Assembly (NCBI GenBank): GCA_020632655.1
Contig: JACKFD010000009.1
Location: forward strand, 62,001-126,000
DNA: 64,000 nt
Reading direction: 5' to 3'
Source of the DNA: Spirochaetaceae bacterium
GTDB taxonomy: Bacteria; Myxococcota_A; UBA9160; UBA4427
Shown here: positions 25,625-33,392 of the stretch, piece by piece
How the letters are laid out: each line of letters begins with the position of its first letter
Numbering within the stretch: position 1 is the stretch's first letter
The notes under the pieces: model-generated
What the model was told of the DNA's origin: nothing
Databases searched by the model: none
Seen by the model: only the letters and a program-made list of their open reading frames with translations
Translations under genes and position numbers: made by a program

Positions 25625-26865
25625 GCGCGCTCCCGCGCGAGGCCGCCCTTGTAGACGAGCAGGAGGTCGGCATTCGTCGAGCGGATGCGATCGTTGTTGA
25701 TCATCAGCGCCGCCGAGTGTGCGTCGCGCAGATGCCGTCCCAGGCTGAGCGGCCCCTCGTTCTTGTAGGCCTCGATCCCGATCACCTGCATCGCCCCGTG
25801 GACGACGTCGACGATGCCCTCGGACACGGCGATCTTCAGATCGTTCGTCGCGAGCACGGCGGCCGGCTCGGCCGCAGCCTCCGCGTCCGTCCGCGCACGG
25901 GCCTCGTAGACCGCGAGCTCCCGATCGAGCATCGCGCGCATCGAGCCCAGCCGCGTCGCGAGTGTCGCGAGCCGACTCGCCGCCATCGCGCAGGCGTCGG
26001 GGTCCTTGCGCGACTTCGCCTGCAGATGCCGGCGCGCCCGATCGCAGGCGTCCTCGGCCAGACCGAGCCAGACGGCGGCCCAGAGCGTGTGCGAGGTCGG
26101 GACCATCGTCGCGGCGGCGACGTCGCGGAAGGGCGTCGGCAGGATCTGCCAGTCTGCGCCCCGCCCCACCACGCGCGCCGGCGGGCTGCAGGTGCCCCGC
26201 ATGCCGAGCGTGTTCCAGTCTCCCACGTCGTGGAGCTCGAAGTCGCCGCGCGGCAGCAGCACGAGCACCTGGTCGTTCGGCGCCGCGTCGGCCGAGCGGC
26301 GCGCAGAGAGGAGCAGGTCGTCGGCGTGCTCGCAGTACGAGCTCGTCGTGGCCGCCTTCTCGAGTCGGAAGCCCCCGTCCGGCTCGGAGGCGACGTGGGT
26401 GATGCTCCGCCGCAGGTCGCCGCCTGCCCCGACCTCCGAGGTGACCGACGCGATCAGCCGCTGTTCGCGGACGACGGCACGCAGGTAGTCGTCGAGCTCG
26501 GGCACGTCGCCGCGATGGTTCACGATCGACTCGACCTGGATCACGTGCATCGCGTAGATCATCGCGCTCGAGGCACAGGCGCGACCGAGGATCGTGCAGA
26601 TCGTCGCGACCTCGCCGAGCGAGAGACCGGCTCCACCGAGCGAACGCGGCACGACCGCAGACAGGAGTCCCTCGCGCTTCAAGGCCGCGAGACACTCCGC
26701 CGGGAATCGCGCCTCGCGATCGACTTCGACGGCGTACACCGCCGCGACGTCCCGCGCGATCACCCGCGCGCGCTCGAGGAGGTCGGCGACCGTCCCATCG
26801 TCCGCGGATCGGGCGCGGTCGCCTGCCGAGGTGGCCAGGCGCTCGGGTCGCGGCGCGGCGCTCAT
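25621..26865 (-). CDS. Acyl-CoA dehydrogenase-like flavoprotein
   Basis: A 414-residue protein with the acyl-CoA dehydrogenase fold: an N-terminal helical part (FPAECLAALKREGLLSAVVPRSLGGAGLSLGEVATICTILG), a middle beta domain, and a C-terminal helical bundle (AMQVIGIEAYKNEGPLSLGRHLRDAHSAALMINNDRI). In rhizobial operons a similar enzyme accompanies the amino acid:[carrier protein] ligase. Oxidation of a carrier-bound aminoacyl group, as in pyrroline-carboxyl-PCP pathways, is the natural guess. It is separated from the carrier gene by 19 bases and overlaps the ligase gene by 4. Confidence 0.8.
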   Translation of the reverse strand: MSAAPRPERLATSAGDRARSADDGTVADLLERARVIARDVAAVYAVEVDREARFPAECLAALKREGLLSAVVPRSLGGAGLSLGEVATICTILGRACASSAMIYAMHVIQVESIVNHRGDVPELDDYLRAVVREQRLIASVTSEVGAGGDLRRSITHVASEPDGGFRLEKAATTSSYCEHADDLLLSARRSADAAPNDQVLVLLPRGDFELHDVGDWNTLGMRGTCSPPARVVGRGADWQILPTPFRDVAAATMVPTSHTLWAAVWLGLAEDACDRARRHLQAKSRKDPDACAMAASRLATLATRLGSMRAMLDRELAVYEARARTDAEAAAEPAAVLATNDLKIAVSEGIVDVVHGAMQVIGIEAYKNEGPLSLGRHLRDAHSAALMINNDRIRSTNADLLLVYKGGLARERA

Positions 26866-26884
26866 GGAGCGAGCCCCTCCCCCA

Positions 26885-27145
26885 CTACTGCTCCGCGAGG
26901 AGCTTCTCGATCGCGTCGGCGATCGTGGCGACCTGGTCGAAGACGGAGCGCTGGAGCAGCTCGTCGGGGAACTCGACGTCGAAGCGGTTCTCGAGGCCGA
27001 GCATCACCTTGACGGTTGCGTGGGAGGTCATGCCGGCGTCGTAGAGGCTGTCCTGCGCCCCCACCGTATCGATGCCGACGGGCAGCTTCCCGCGCGCGCC
27101 GAGCACCTCCCTCACCCCTGCCTCGATCTCGCTTCGCTCCGCCAC
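26885..27145 (-). CDS. Acyl/aminoacyl carrier protein
   Basis: An 86-residue acidic carrier protein. DSLYDAGMTSHATVKVMLGLE holds the phosphopantetheine serine within MTSH, where most ACPs have LDS, and is followed by a regular helix-3/4 pattern (FPDELLQRSVFDQVATIADAI). The GTG start at 27145 is one base after the stop of the upstream hydrolase. As in the Bradyrhizobium bll0957 locus, it is the probable acceptor of the amino acid activated by the ligase at 24719-25624. It needs a PPTase; the one at 31193 is the nearest. Confidence 0.85.
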   Translation of the reverse strand: MAERSEIEAGVREVLGARGKLPVGIDTVGAQDSLYDAGMTSHATVKVMLGLENRFDVEFPDELLQRSVFDQVATIADAIEKLLAEQ

Positions 27146-27146
27146 G

Positions 27147-28124
27147 TCAGCCTCTCCGCTCGGATTCGTCCTGGTGGGTGCCCGCCTCGGAATCGATCGA
27201 GACGCGCGACACCGACGGCTCCCGAGCGGATTCGGGCAGGCCGAGCGACTGGGCATAGAAGCGCTCCAGCCGACCGATGTACGCCCCACCCAGCTCTTCG
27301 GCGTAGCCCCAATGCCCCATGCTTGCGTACTCGATTCCTTCGGCCCCGGGAACCGCCGACTTGAGGACCGGCCCCATCCAGGGCGCGATCGCCTGATCCC
27401 GTCCGCCCCAGACGACCAGCAGCGGGCGTGGCGTCATGCGTCGCAGCGCGGACACCGAGTCGAGCTCCTCTACCGGCACGCCCGCCCAGCGGGCTGCGGC
27501 GATCGCGAAATAGCCTAGCCCCGGGAGCCTGGATCGAAAGGCGTGATGCAGGTGCTCGGCAAAGGTCGTGTAGCTCGCGAGCAGGACCAGCGCGCGCAAC
27601 CGCTCGTCCTCCGCGGCAGCGCGCGCCACGACACAGCCCCCGTTCGAGTAGCCGAATGCTCCGATCCGGCGGGGATCGACCTCCGGCCGCGCCGACAGGA
27701 AATCTACGGCGCGTCGAACGGTCTCGACATAGCGTGCGTCCCAGGTCCGCTGCCCCTCGCTCGCGCCGTAGCCCGGCAGGTCCACCAGCAGCGCGCCGTA
27801 GCCCGCCTCCGCCAGCGCCGTGGGCTCCCCTCGCAGGAGCCCCAGCGCGTTGCCCGGCGAGCCGTGCGCGTAGACGATGACCGCGCCGTTGCGTGGAGCC
27901 AGGTAGTAGGCGACCTGCCGGCTGCCGTCGGCGAGCACCCAGCCCACCTCCTCCGTCACGCTGCGTGCCCGCTCGCGCAGGGCGCGCGATCGCTCGTGCG
28001 CGTCGTAGGGCGTCGGCCCGAAGTCGAGCAGCTCGTAGCGGAAGGCCTCGAGGCCTCGGTAGAGCCAGAAGCCAAAGGCGAGCAGGACCACGACGGCGAG
28101 CCCGCCCAGAACGAGACTCTTCAA
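27147..28124 (-). CDS. Membrane-anchored alpha/beta hydrolase
   Basis: A 325-residue protein starting at TTG 28124 (strong GGGAGGGGG upstream; in-frame upstream codons look non-coding). An N-terminal anchor (SLVLGGLAVVVLLAFGFWLY) precedes an alpha/beta-hydrolase domain with VIVYAHGSPGN, LLVDLPGYGASEG and the nucleophile elbow GYSNGG. RPLLVVWGGRDQAIAP supplies the acid and ASMGHWGYAEEL the probable His. It is the first gene of the seven-gene aminoacyl-carrier operon and faces the exported protein at 28478 across a divergent region. A release or editing esterase acting at the membrane is plausible. Confidence 0.75.
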   Translation of the reverse strand: MKSLVLGGLAVVVLLAFGFWLYRGLEAFRYELLDFGPTPYDAHERSRALRERARSVTEEVGWVLADGSRQVAYYLAPRNGAVIVYAHGSPGNALGLLRGEPTALAEAGYGALLVDLPGYGASEGQRTWDARYVETVRRAVDFLSARPEVDPRRIGAFGYSNGGCVVARAAAEDERLRALVLLASYTTFAEHLHHAFRSRLPGLGYFAIAAARWAGVPVEELDSVSALRRMTPRPLLVVWGGRDQAIAPWMGPVLKSAVPGAEGIEYASMGHWGYAEELGGAYIGRLERFYAQSLGLPESAREPSVSRVSIDSEAGTHQDESERRG

Positions 28125-28477
28125 GGCTGCCCCCTCCCGATCGATCCGCCCGGGGCGGCGGACGCGGTCCGTCGTGCCGCGGGCGAGACCCGGGCGGCGG
28201 CAATGCACCGGCCTTCACCCGATGCGCGCGAGCATACCGTCACGCGCCGCACGGGCCCCGGCCGGAAGCCAGGGGGGCGCGTGCTACCGTCCGCGCCGAT
28301 GCAGCCGGCGGCCGCGCCGGATGGCCCGATCCGGGAAATCGCATCGCGGCGCATCGCCTGTGACTGGAGTCACGGGCCCCTTCTGGCTGCGTTCCGAAAC
28401 TCCTGCAGACCCTCCGGAGCGAAGCGCGCGGAGCGATTCCCGCCCGTCCCGGAGCCCCTGCTCGAGAGGAGCCCAAT
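28125..28477. promoter_or_regulatory. Divergent intergenic region with inverted repeat
   Basis: About 350 bases between divergent genes. The inverted repeat GTGACT-GG-AGTCAC (28360-28373), 105 bases before the ATG at 28478, looks like an operator for a dimeric regulator. No clear -35/-10 pair can be read. Confidence 0.4.
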
Positions 28478-29635
28478 ATGACCTTCCGGTCCCGTAGCCT
28501 CCGCCGCCTCGCCCTGTGCTCGCTGGCGTTGTCGGGCGTGGCGTTGGCCGGCACGGCCCAGGCGCGGCCCGAGCGGCTGCGATGGACCCACCTGCGACCG
28601 AGCGAGGTCCAGCGCTTCGACGCCCGGGTCAGCGCGCTCGACGGCAGCAACGAGCAGATCGTGTCGCTCGGCGTGCCCACCCGCGATGGCGATGGCGTCT
28701 ACGAGACGACCGTCGAGGTGGGCGACGGAGACGTCCAGATCGCCTTGCGCGCCGCGGGTCCGGGCGGCGTCCTGAGCGCCTGGTCCGCCACCCGCGTCCG
28801 GCTCGCGCCGACCAGCTCGACCGGTGGGAGCACCGGCGGATCCGGCGGCGGGAGCACGGGCGGTGGCTCCGGGGGCGGAAGCACGGGCGGCGGTACGGGC
28901 AGTGGCGGCGACGGGTCGATCCCGGTCGGCGCCGGCACGCCGATCACGCCCACGCCCGGCGCCAGCCAGCGCTTCGACTTCTCCGCCAGCCCGGTCGGCA
29001 ACGCGGTGGCCGGCTGGCTCGACACCCGCGCGAACTACAGCCTCGCGAGCGACGACAACCTCTTCGGCGTGACCGAGCTCGGCACGAATCGCGTGCTCTA
29101 CAGCTCGTCGATCCAGAACGACATCCACTCCCACGCGATGGGGGCGAACAACGTCTGGAGCAGCTTCGAGGTGCGCGGCCGGATGGCCTTCGATCACGAT
29201 GGCGCGGCGATCGGCATCACGACCTACAGCGGATACGATGCGCAGGACACCTACTACCGACTCGGGCGTGCGCCGGGCGGAGAGTTCGTCCTGTCGGGTC
29301 GCCACGCGCTCTCCTGCGGCACGCCCGGAACCGGTGTCACGCCCGTGCCCGGCGACTGGTATCGCTTCGAGCTGCACGTGCAGGACCTCGGTGTCAGCAA
29401 CCAGATCGTCGCGAAGATCTGGCGGCAGGATCAGCCCGAGGGCGAGCCGGCGGAGGCACAGATCTCCTGCACCGACTCCTCCGCCCAGAGACCTCGCGAC
29501 GGTCGGATCGGCGTGTGGTCGGGCGGAAGCGGTCGGAAGTACTGGGACGACCTCGAGATCATCGAGAGCCAGGGCGGCGGGACCGGCACTGCGCCCGCTC
29601 CCCCCGTGCTGCTGCGGATCTTGCCCGTCGAGTGA
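28478..29635 (+). CDS. Exported Fn3-like / Gly-Ser linker / LamG-like protein
   Basis: A 385-residue secreted protein. A signal peptide (LALCSLALSGVALAGTAQA) comes first, then an Fn3-like domain (about 30-110) homologous to the small protein at 15189-15572. A flexible linker of STGGSGGGSTGGG-type repeats (about 112-145) leads to a concanavalin/LamG-like domain (about 165-365, FEVRGRMAFDHDGAAIGITTYSGYD..., GDWYRFELHVQDLG, KYWDDLEI). The domain order suggests a surface adhesin or carbohydrate-binding protein. No CTERM tail is present. AGGAGC lies just before the ATG and a strong terminator follows. Confidence 0.75.
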   Translation: MTFRSRSLRRLALCSLALSGVALAGTAQARPERLRWTHLRPSEVQRFDARVSALDGSNEQIVSLGVPTRDGDGVYETTVEVGDGDVQIALRAAGPGGVLSAWSATRVRLAPTSSTGGSTGGSGGGSTGGGSGGGSTGGGTGSGGDGSIPVGAGTPITPTPGASQRFDFSASPVGNAVAGWLDTRANYSLASDDNLFGVTELGTNRVLYSSSIQNDIHSHAMGANNVWSSFEVRGRMAFDHDGAAIGITTYSGYDAQDTYYRLGRAPGGEFVLSGRHALSCGTPGTGVTPVPGDWYRFELHVQDLGVSNQIVAKIWRQDQPEGEPAEAQISCTDSSAQRPRDGRIGVWSGGSGRKYWDDLEIIESQGGGTGTAPAPPVLLRILPVE

Positions 29636-29667
29636 GGCCACGCGCCTGAAACGAAGCGGGCTCCCAT

Positions 29668-29699
29668 CGAGGGGGCGGATCGAAGGGTCCGCCCCCTCG
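29668..29699 (+). terminator. Strong hairpin terminator
   Basis: CGAGGGGGCGGA and TCCGCCCCCTCG form a perfect 12-bp stem with an 8-base loop, 33 bases after the stop of the exported Fn3/LamG-like gene. There is no T-run. Confidence 0.65.
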
Positions 29700-29845
29700 C
29701 TGCGTCGGCGCCCGTGGCCGCACGTCGATCTCCGGAGCCGGGTGCTCGCCACGCGGATCCCCTACCCTGCGGCGGTCGCCCGATCGGATCGGGACGGTGT
29801 CCTCGAGGCCGCCCGCCCCGCCCCGCCTCGCGGAGGAGCCTCGTC

Positions 29846-31138
29846 ATGCTGGACCGTTCGCGTCCGCCCACCGCCCCCGGCGTCAGCCGCCGGACCTTCC
29901 TGCGCACCGGCACGCTCGTCGGCGCCGCCATCGGCCTCGAGAGCGGTCTCGCTGCGGCGGCTACGGCGGCCGGGACGCCTGCGCCGCGGATCCGCCGGCG
30001 CGTGACGCTGGGACGGACCGGCGTCGAGGTGCCCGACATCGGCTTCGGCACCTTCAGCCTCGGCGAGACGGCGCCGCGCGAGGACGAGGCGCTCATCCAC
30101 CACGCGCTCGATCGCGGCATCACCCACTTCGATACGGCGGAGGGCTACACGAAGGGTCGCGCCGAGGAGGTGCTCGGCCGGGCCCTGCGCGGACGCCGCC
30201 ACGAGGTCACGATCACGAGCAAGTTCTGGGCGAACCCCGAGGACTCGGCGGAGCGACAGATGCAGGCGCTCGAGGAGAGCCTGCGCAAGCTCGGGACCGA
30301 CTACGTCGACCTCTATCTGAACCACGCCGTGAACGACGTCGAGCGCCTGTCGAGCGCCGAGTGGCAGGCCTTCACCGAACGGGCGAAGCGCCAGGGCAAG
30401 ATCCGCCACGTCGGGATGTCCGGCCACGCGACCCGCCTCGGCGAGTGCGTCGAGTACGCCCTCGACCACGGCCTCGTCGACGTCCTGCTCGTCGCCTACA
30501 ACTTCGCCCAGCAGCCGAGCTTCAAGGACAACCTCAAGCAGTACTTGAATGATTGGCTCCCGAGCCTCGACATCGTGACGGCCCAGCCCCGACTGCCCGC
30601 CCTGCTCGCCCGGGCCCACGCCGAGGGCGTGGGCGTGATGGTGATGAAGACGCTCAAGGGCGCGCGGCTCAACGACATGCGGGCCTTCGAGGGACCGGGG
30701 CGCACCTTCGCCCAGGCGGCCTTCCGATGGGTGCTCTCGGAGCCTTCGGTCGACGCGCTGGTCGTGTCGATGACGAGCCGCGAGCAGATCGACGAGTACG
30801 TGGCGGCGTCCGGCTCGGGCGATCCGGATCGCGAGGATCTGGCACTCCTCGCCCGCTACGTGGCCCGGACGGCGGACTCGACCTGTGTGGTCGGCTGCGG
30901 GACCTGCGCCGGGAGCTGTCCGGCGGGCGTACCGATCGCGGAGGTCCTGCGAACGCGGATGTACGCCCTCGACTATGGACTGCCGGGCATCGCCGCGCGC
31001 GAGTACGCGACCCTCGAGCGCGGCGCGGAGGCCTGCCTCGGCTGCAGCGGTGCCCCCTGCGCTTCGGCCTGTCCGGCGGGCGTGCCGATCGCGGAGCTGG
31101 CCCGCGACACGGCGCGACGGCTCGGGCGCTCGGGCTGA
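29846..31138 (+). CDS. Tat-exported aldo-keto reductase with C-terminal 4Fe-4S tail
   Basis: A 430-residue protein. A twin-arginine signal (SRRTFLRTG, residues 14-22) is followed by an aldo-keto reductase barrel (about 50-335; VPDIGFGTFSLGET, FDTAEGY, TITSKFW, YVDLYLNHAVND). A ferredoxin-like tail (about 345-420) has two CxxC-type clusters (CVVGCGTCAGSCPAG and CLGCSGAPCASACPAG). The usual catalytic Tyr is in DTAEGYTKG, Lys in ITSKFW, and His in LNHAV. The Fe-S tail and Tat export suggest that it draws electrons from a periplasmic carrier. GGAGGAG precedes the ATG. Its substrate is unknown. Confidence 0.85.
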   Translation: MLDRSRPPTAPGVSRRTFLRTGTLVGAAIGLESGLAAAATAAGTPAPRIRRRVTLGRTGVEVPDIGFGTFSLGETAPREDEALIHHALDRGITHFDTAEGYTKGRAEEVLGRALRGRRHEVTITSKFWANPEDSAERQMQALEESLRKLGTDYVDLYLNHAVNDVERLSSAEWQAFTERAKRQGKIRHVGMSGHATRLGECVEYALDHGLVDVLLVAYNFAQQPSFKDNLKQYLNDWLPSLDIVTAQPRLPALLARAHAEGVGVMVMKTLKGARLNDMRAFEGPGRTFAQAAFRWVLSEPSVDALVVSMTSREQIDEYVAASGSGDPDREDLALLARYVARTADSTCVVGCGTCAGSCPAGVPIAEVLRTRMYALDYGLPGIAAREYATLERGAEACLGCSGAPCASACPAGVPIAELARDTARRLGRSG

Positions 31139-31192
31139 GCTCGCGACGTCCGCGCGACGAGCGCGGGCGCGGCGGATCGCGCCGCACGGGAC

Positions 31193-31864
31193 TCAGCGCG
31201 GCGCCGGCCCGCGGCAGACGGTCGAGACGATCCAGCCGGAGCGGCGCGCGACCCGCCCCTCGACCGCGCGCACGTCGGGGCCCTCCGGCAGCTGCGCGAG
31301 GAAGCGGCCACGCGTGAGGTCCATCTCGACCTCGACGTCCTGGAAGCTCCAGAACGTTCGCAGCTCGGGGTAGAAGGCCTTGTAGGTGGCCTCCTTGACG
31401 CTGAACACGAGCTTGATGCGACGCGCGCGCTCCTCGGCATCGGCGGCCTCGTCGAGCCAGGCGTGCTCGCCGCCCCGGCAGACCACGCGCTCGATGCCCT
31501 CGGCGACGGGCTCGTCGGGCTCGACGTCGACGCCGACGCCGCGCTGTCGCGAGCGGGGCGCGAGGGCGACCACGCAGAGCCCCGCGCAGTGCGAGATCGA
31601 GCCGACGACGCCCTCGGGCCAGCGCGGCACGCGATCGTCGTCGCGCCCGAGGGCCTCGACCGGAGAGCCGACGCGGGCGAGCAGCCGACGCGCCAGCACG
31701 CGCCCGGTCGAGAACTCGCGCTGGCGCGATGCGACCGCGCGCTCGACGAAGCGACGCTCCTCGGGATGCAGCGCGTCGGGGCCGTAGTCGAGCCCTGCGC
31801 TCGCCGCGTGGACGCCTTCGTCGAAGAGATCCGCGAGCAGCGGAGCGCTCGTGTCTCCACTCAC
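31193..31864 (-). CDS. 4'-phosphopantetheinyl transferase (Sfp/EntD type)
   Basis: A 223-residue PPTase with VGSISHCAGLCVVAL, the Mg-binding GVDVEPDEP and the FSVKEATYKAFYP motif. It moves phosphopantetheine from CoA to the serine of carrier proteins. Its ATG overlaps the EpsI stop (ATGA), making it the last gene of the Wzz/exosortase-like/EpsI series. It is thus physically coupled to the exopolysaccharide genes as well as lying in the same direction as the PKS and NRPS. It can be expected to prime the five carrier domains found in this window. Confidence 0.9.
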   Translation of the reverse strand: MSGDTSAPLLADLFDEGVHAASAGLDYGPDALHPEERRFVERAVASRQREFSTGRVLARRLLARVGSPVEALGRDDDRVPRWPEGVVGSISHCAGLCVVALAPRSRQRGVGVDVEPDEPVAEGIERVVCRGGEHAWLDEAADAEERARRIKLVFSVKEATYKAFYPELRTFWSFQDVEVEMDLTRGRFLAQLPEGPDVRAVEGRVARRSGWIVSTVCRGPAPR

Positions 31865-32526
31865 CGCGCGATCCCCGCCAGGCTCTCGTCGCCTCCGGGC
31901 CAGACCTGGTCGAGGGCGAGCTCGAGCCCTCTATCCATCGCGTAGAGCCGGCTGCGCGCCGCGTCGAGGTCCCCGTGCTCGACGGGCGTGCTGACCCGGA
32001 CGAGCGCGCCGTCCGCCCGGTTGTGCAGCAGCCGCCCACGGAAATGATCGAGGCGCAGCCCGGCGATCGACGTGATCCCGGATCGCTCGCGGGTGCGGTA
32101 CCAGAAATGGACGAGGCGCTGCTCGCCCTGCTTCGTCACCACGAGCTCGCGGACGTCGATCCCGTCGCGACCACCGACCCGCCGCGCGCCGTCGGCCGCG
32201 AGCGCCCAGCCCTGCGAGGGGTAGCAGACCTCGGGCGTGTGCTCGGGCGTCCCGCCGCGCCGCGTGCCGTAGTAGCCGACGTACACGAAGACGACATAGC
32301 CCTGTGGATGCAGGTAGGCGCGCTGCACGTTGTGGTCGGCGTCGAGCATCTCGGAGACGCTGCGATCCATGGGAATGTCCATGGCTTGATAGTCCATCAA
32401 CCGGAGCGGCAACGCGTCGAGTCGCGCGGGGTCGGGCTCGACGACCGGGCGCAGCATCAGCCACCAGGCGGCGACGCCCGCCACGAGCAGGAGACCGAGC
32501 AACGAGAGCGCCTCGCCCGTTCGCAT
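31861..32526 (-). CDS. EpsI family protein (DUF3485)
   Basis: A 221-residue membrane-anchored protein: one N-terminal TM (LLGLLLVAGVAAWWLML), then a periplasmic domain with the EpsI signature EHTPEVCYPSQGW (His96, Cys101) and VHFWYRTRE. EpsI proteins accompany exosortases and may be transpeptidase-like partners in exopolysaccharide-linked sorting; the Cys/His pair is preserved here. The ATG shares one base with the exosortase-like stop (TGATG). An upstream in-frame ATG at 32604 lies inside that gene and is less likely. Confidence 0.85.
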   Translation of the reverse strand: MRTGEALSLLGLLLVAGVAAWWLMLRPVVEPDPARLDALPLRLMDYQAMDIPMDRSVSEMLDADHNVQRAYLHPQGYVVFVYVGYYGTRRGGTPEHTPEVCYPSQGWALAADGARRVGGRDGIDVRELVVTKQGEQRLVHFWYRTRERSGITSIAGLRLDHFRGRLLHNRADGALVRVSTPVEHGDLDAARSRLYAMDRGLELALDQVWPGGDESLAGIAR

Positions 32527-33389
32527 CACGCGGCGCCCCCCCGATCCGTCGCCAGGGTCGCTCGCCGCGGTCCCGTGCTGCGTGACGGAACCGGTCCGGG
32601 CCATGCGGCGTGGACCGCGAGCAGGCCGACGCTGAGCCAGCCAGCCTGGGCGAGCACGAAGCCGGCGGGCCGAGCGCCTCCGCCGACGAGCAGCGCCCCG
32701 GCGAGCGCGACGATCCCGAGCTGGATCGGGACGAAGAGCCCGGCCGCTCGCAGCGCCGACTGGAGCGCAGCCCGGCCGCCGAGATCACGACGGGCGGCGC
32801 GGTACCAGCCGAGCCCGGCCAGCGCGAAGGCGAGCGCCAGACCCCCGTCCGGCGCCTCGAGCGGGAGCCTTGCTTCGCCGGCGGCGAGCGCGATGCGCCC
32901 GTCCCGCGCGACGATCGCCTCGAGGCCCGGCAGGCCCGCTGCCACCAGACGCCCCCAGGCGCCCTCGAGCGCCGGGCTCGCGAGCTCGAGCAGGGTGCTC
33001 GGAAGCGGAACGATCCAGACCAGCACGAGCGCCCGCACCCAGCCCGCCCGCCCCAGACCGATCCCGAGCGCGACGGCGCCGAGCACGAAGGCCAGCCGCC
33101 CGAGGCGCAGAGCGTCTCCGCTGATCGCCACGAGCTCCAGTCCGATGGCCAGACCGAGTCCGAGCACGAGGATCGGCCGCGAGGTCGACCGCGAGGTCGA
33201 CCGCGAGGCGCCGACCGCCCCCCGGCGCAGTGCCTCGAGGGCGAGCCCCGGGAAGACGAGGGACACGCGGGCCCAGGGATGCGCCCGCCAATGCCCGACG
33301 AGCTCGAGGAGCACCGGCGAGAAGGCCACCCCGAGCCCGAGCCACAGGGCCGCCTCGAAGAGACGATCGCGGGACGGCGCCTCCGGCAT
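32526..33389 (-). CDS. Exosortase-like membrane protein lacking catalytic residues
   Basis: A 287-residue protein with about eight TM segments and the exosortase outline: a WRAHPWARVSLVFPGLAL start, VLVWIVPLPSTLLELASPALEGAWGRLVAAGLPGLEA, then RIALAAGEARLPL before the active-site region. Active exosortases read 'ACSGLRSL' there; this one reads APDGGLAL (179-186) and the whole protein has no cysteine. The later Arg and His (in N..R and LHD.GW contexts) are also replaced (PIQLGIVAL, VLAQAGW). It is placed 3 bases after Wzz and overlaps EpsI, the standard exosortase position. It must work as a scaffold or transporter component and not as a protease. Confidence 0.75.
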   Translation of the reverse strand: MPEAPSRDRLFEAALWLGLGVAFSPVLLELVGHWRAHPWARVSLVFPGLALEALRRGAVGASRSTSRSTSRPILVLGLGLAIGLELVAISGDALRLGRLAFVLGAVALGIGLGRAGWVRALVLVWIVPLPSTLLELASPALEGAWGRLVAAGLPGLEAIVARDGRIALAAGEARLPLEAPDGGLALAFALAGLGWYRAARRDLGGRAALQSALRAAGLFVPIQLGIVALAGALLVGGGARPAGFVLAQAGWLSVGLLAVHAAWPGPVPSRSTGPRRATLATDRGGAA

Positions 33390-33392
33390 CGC

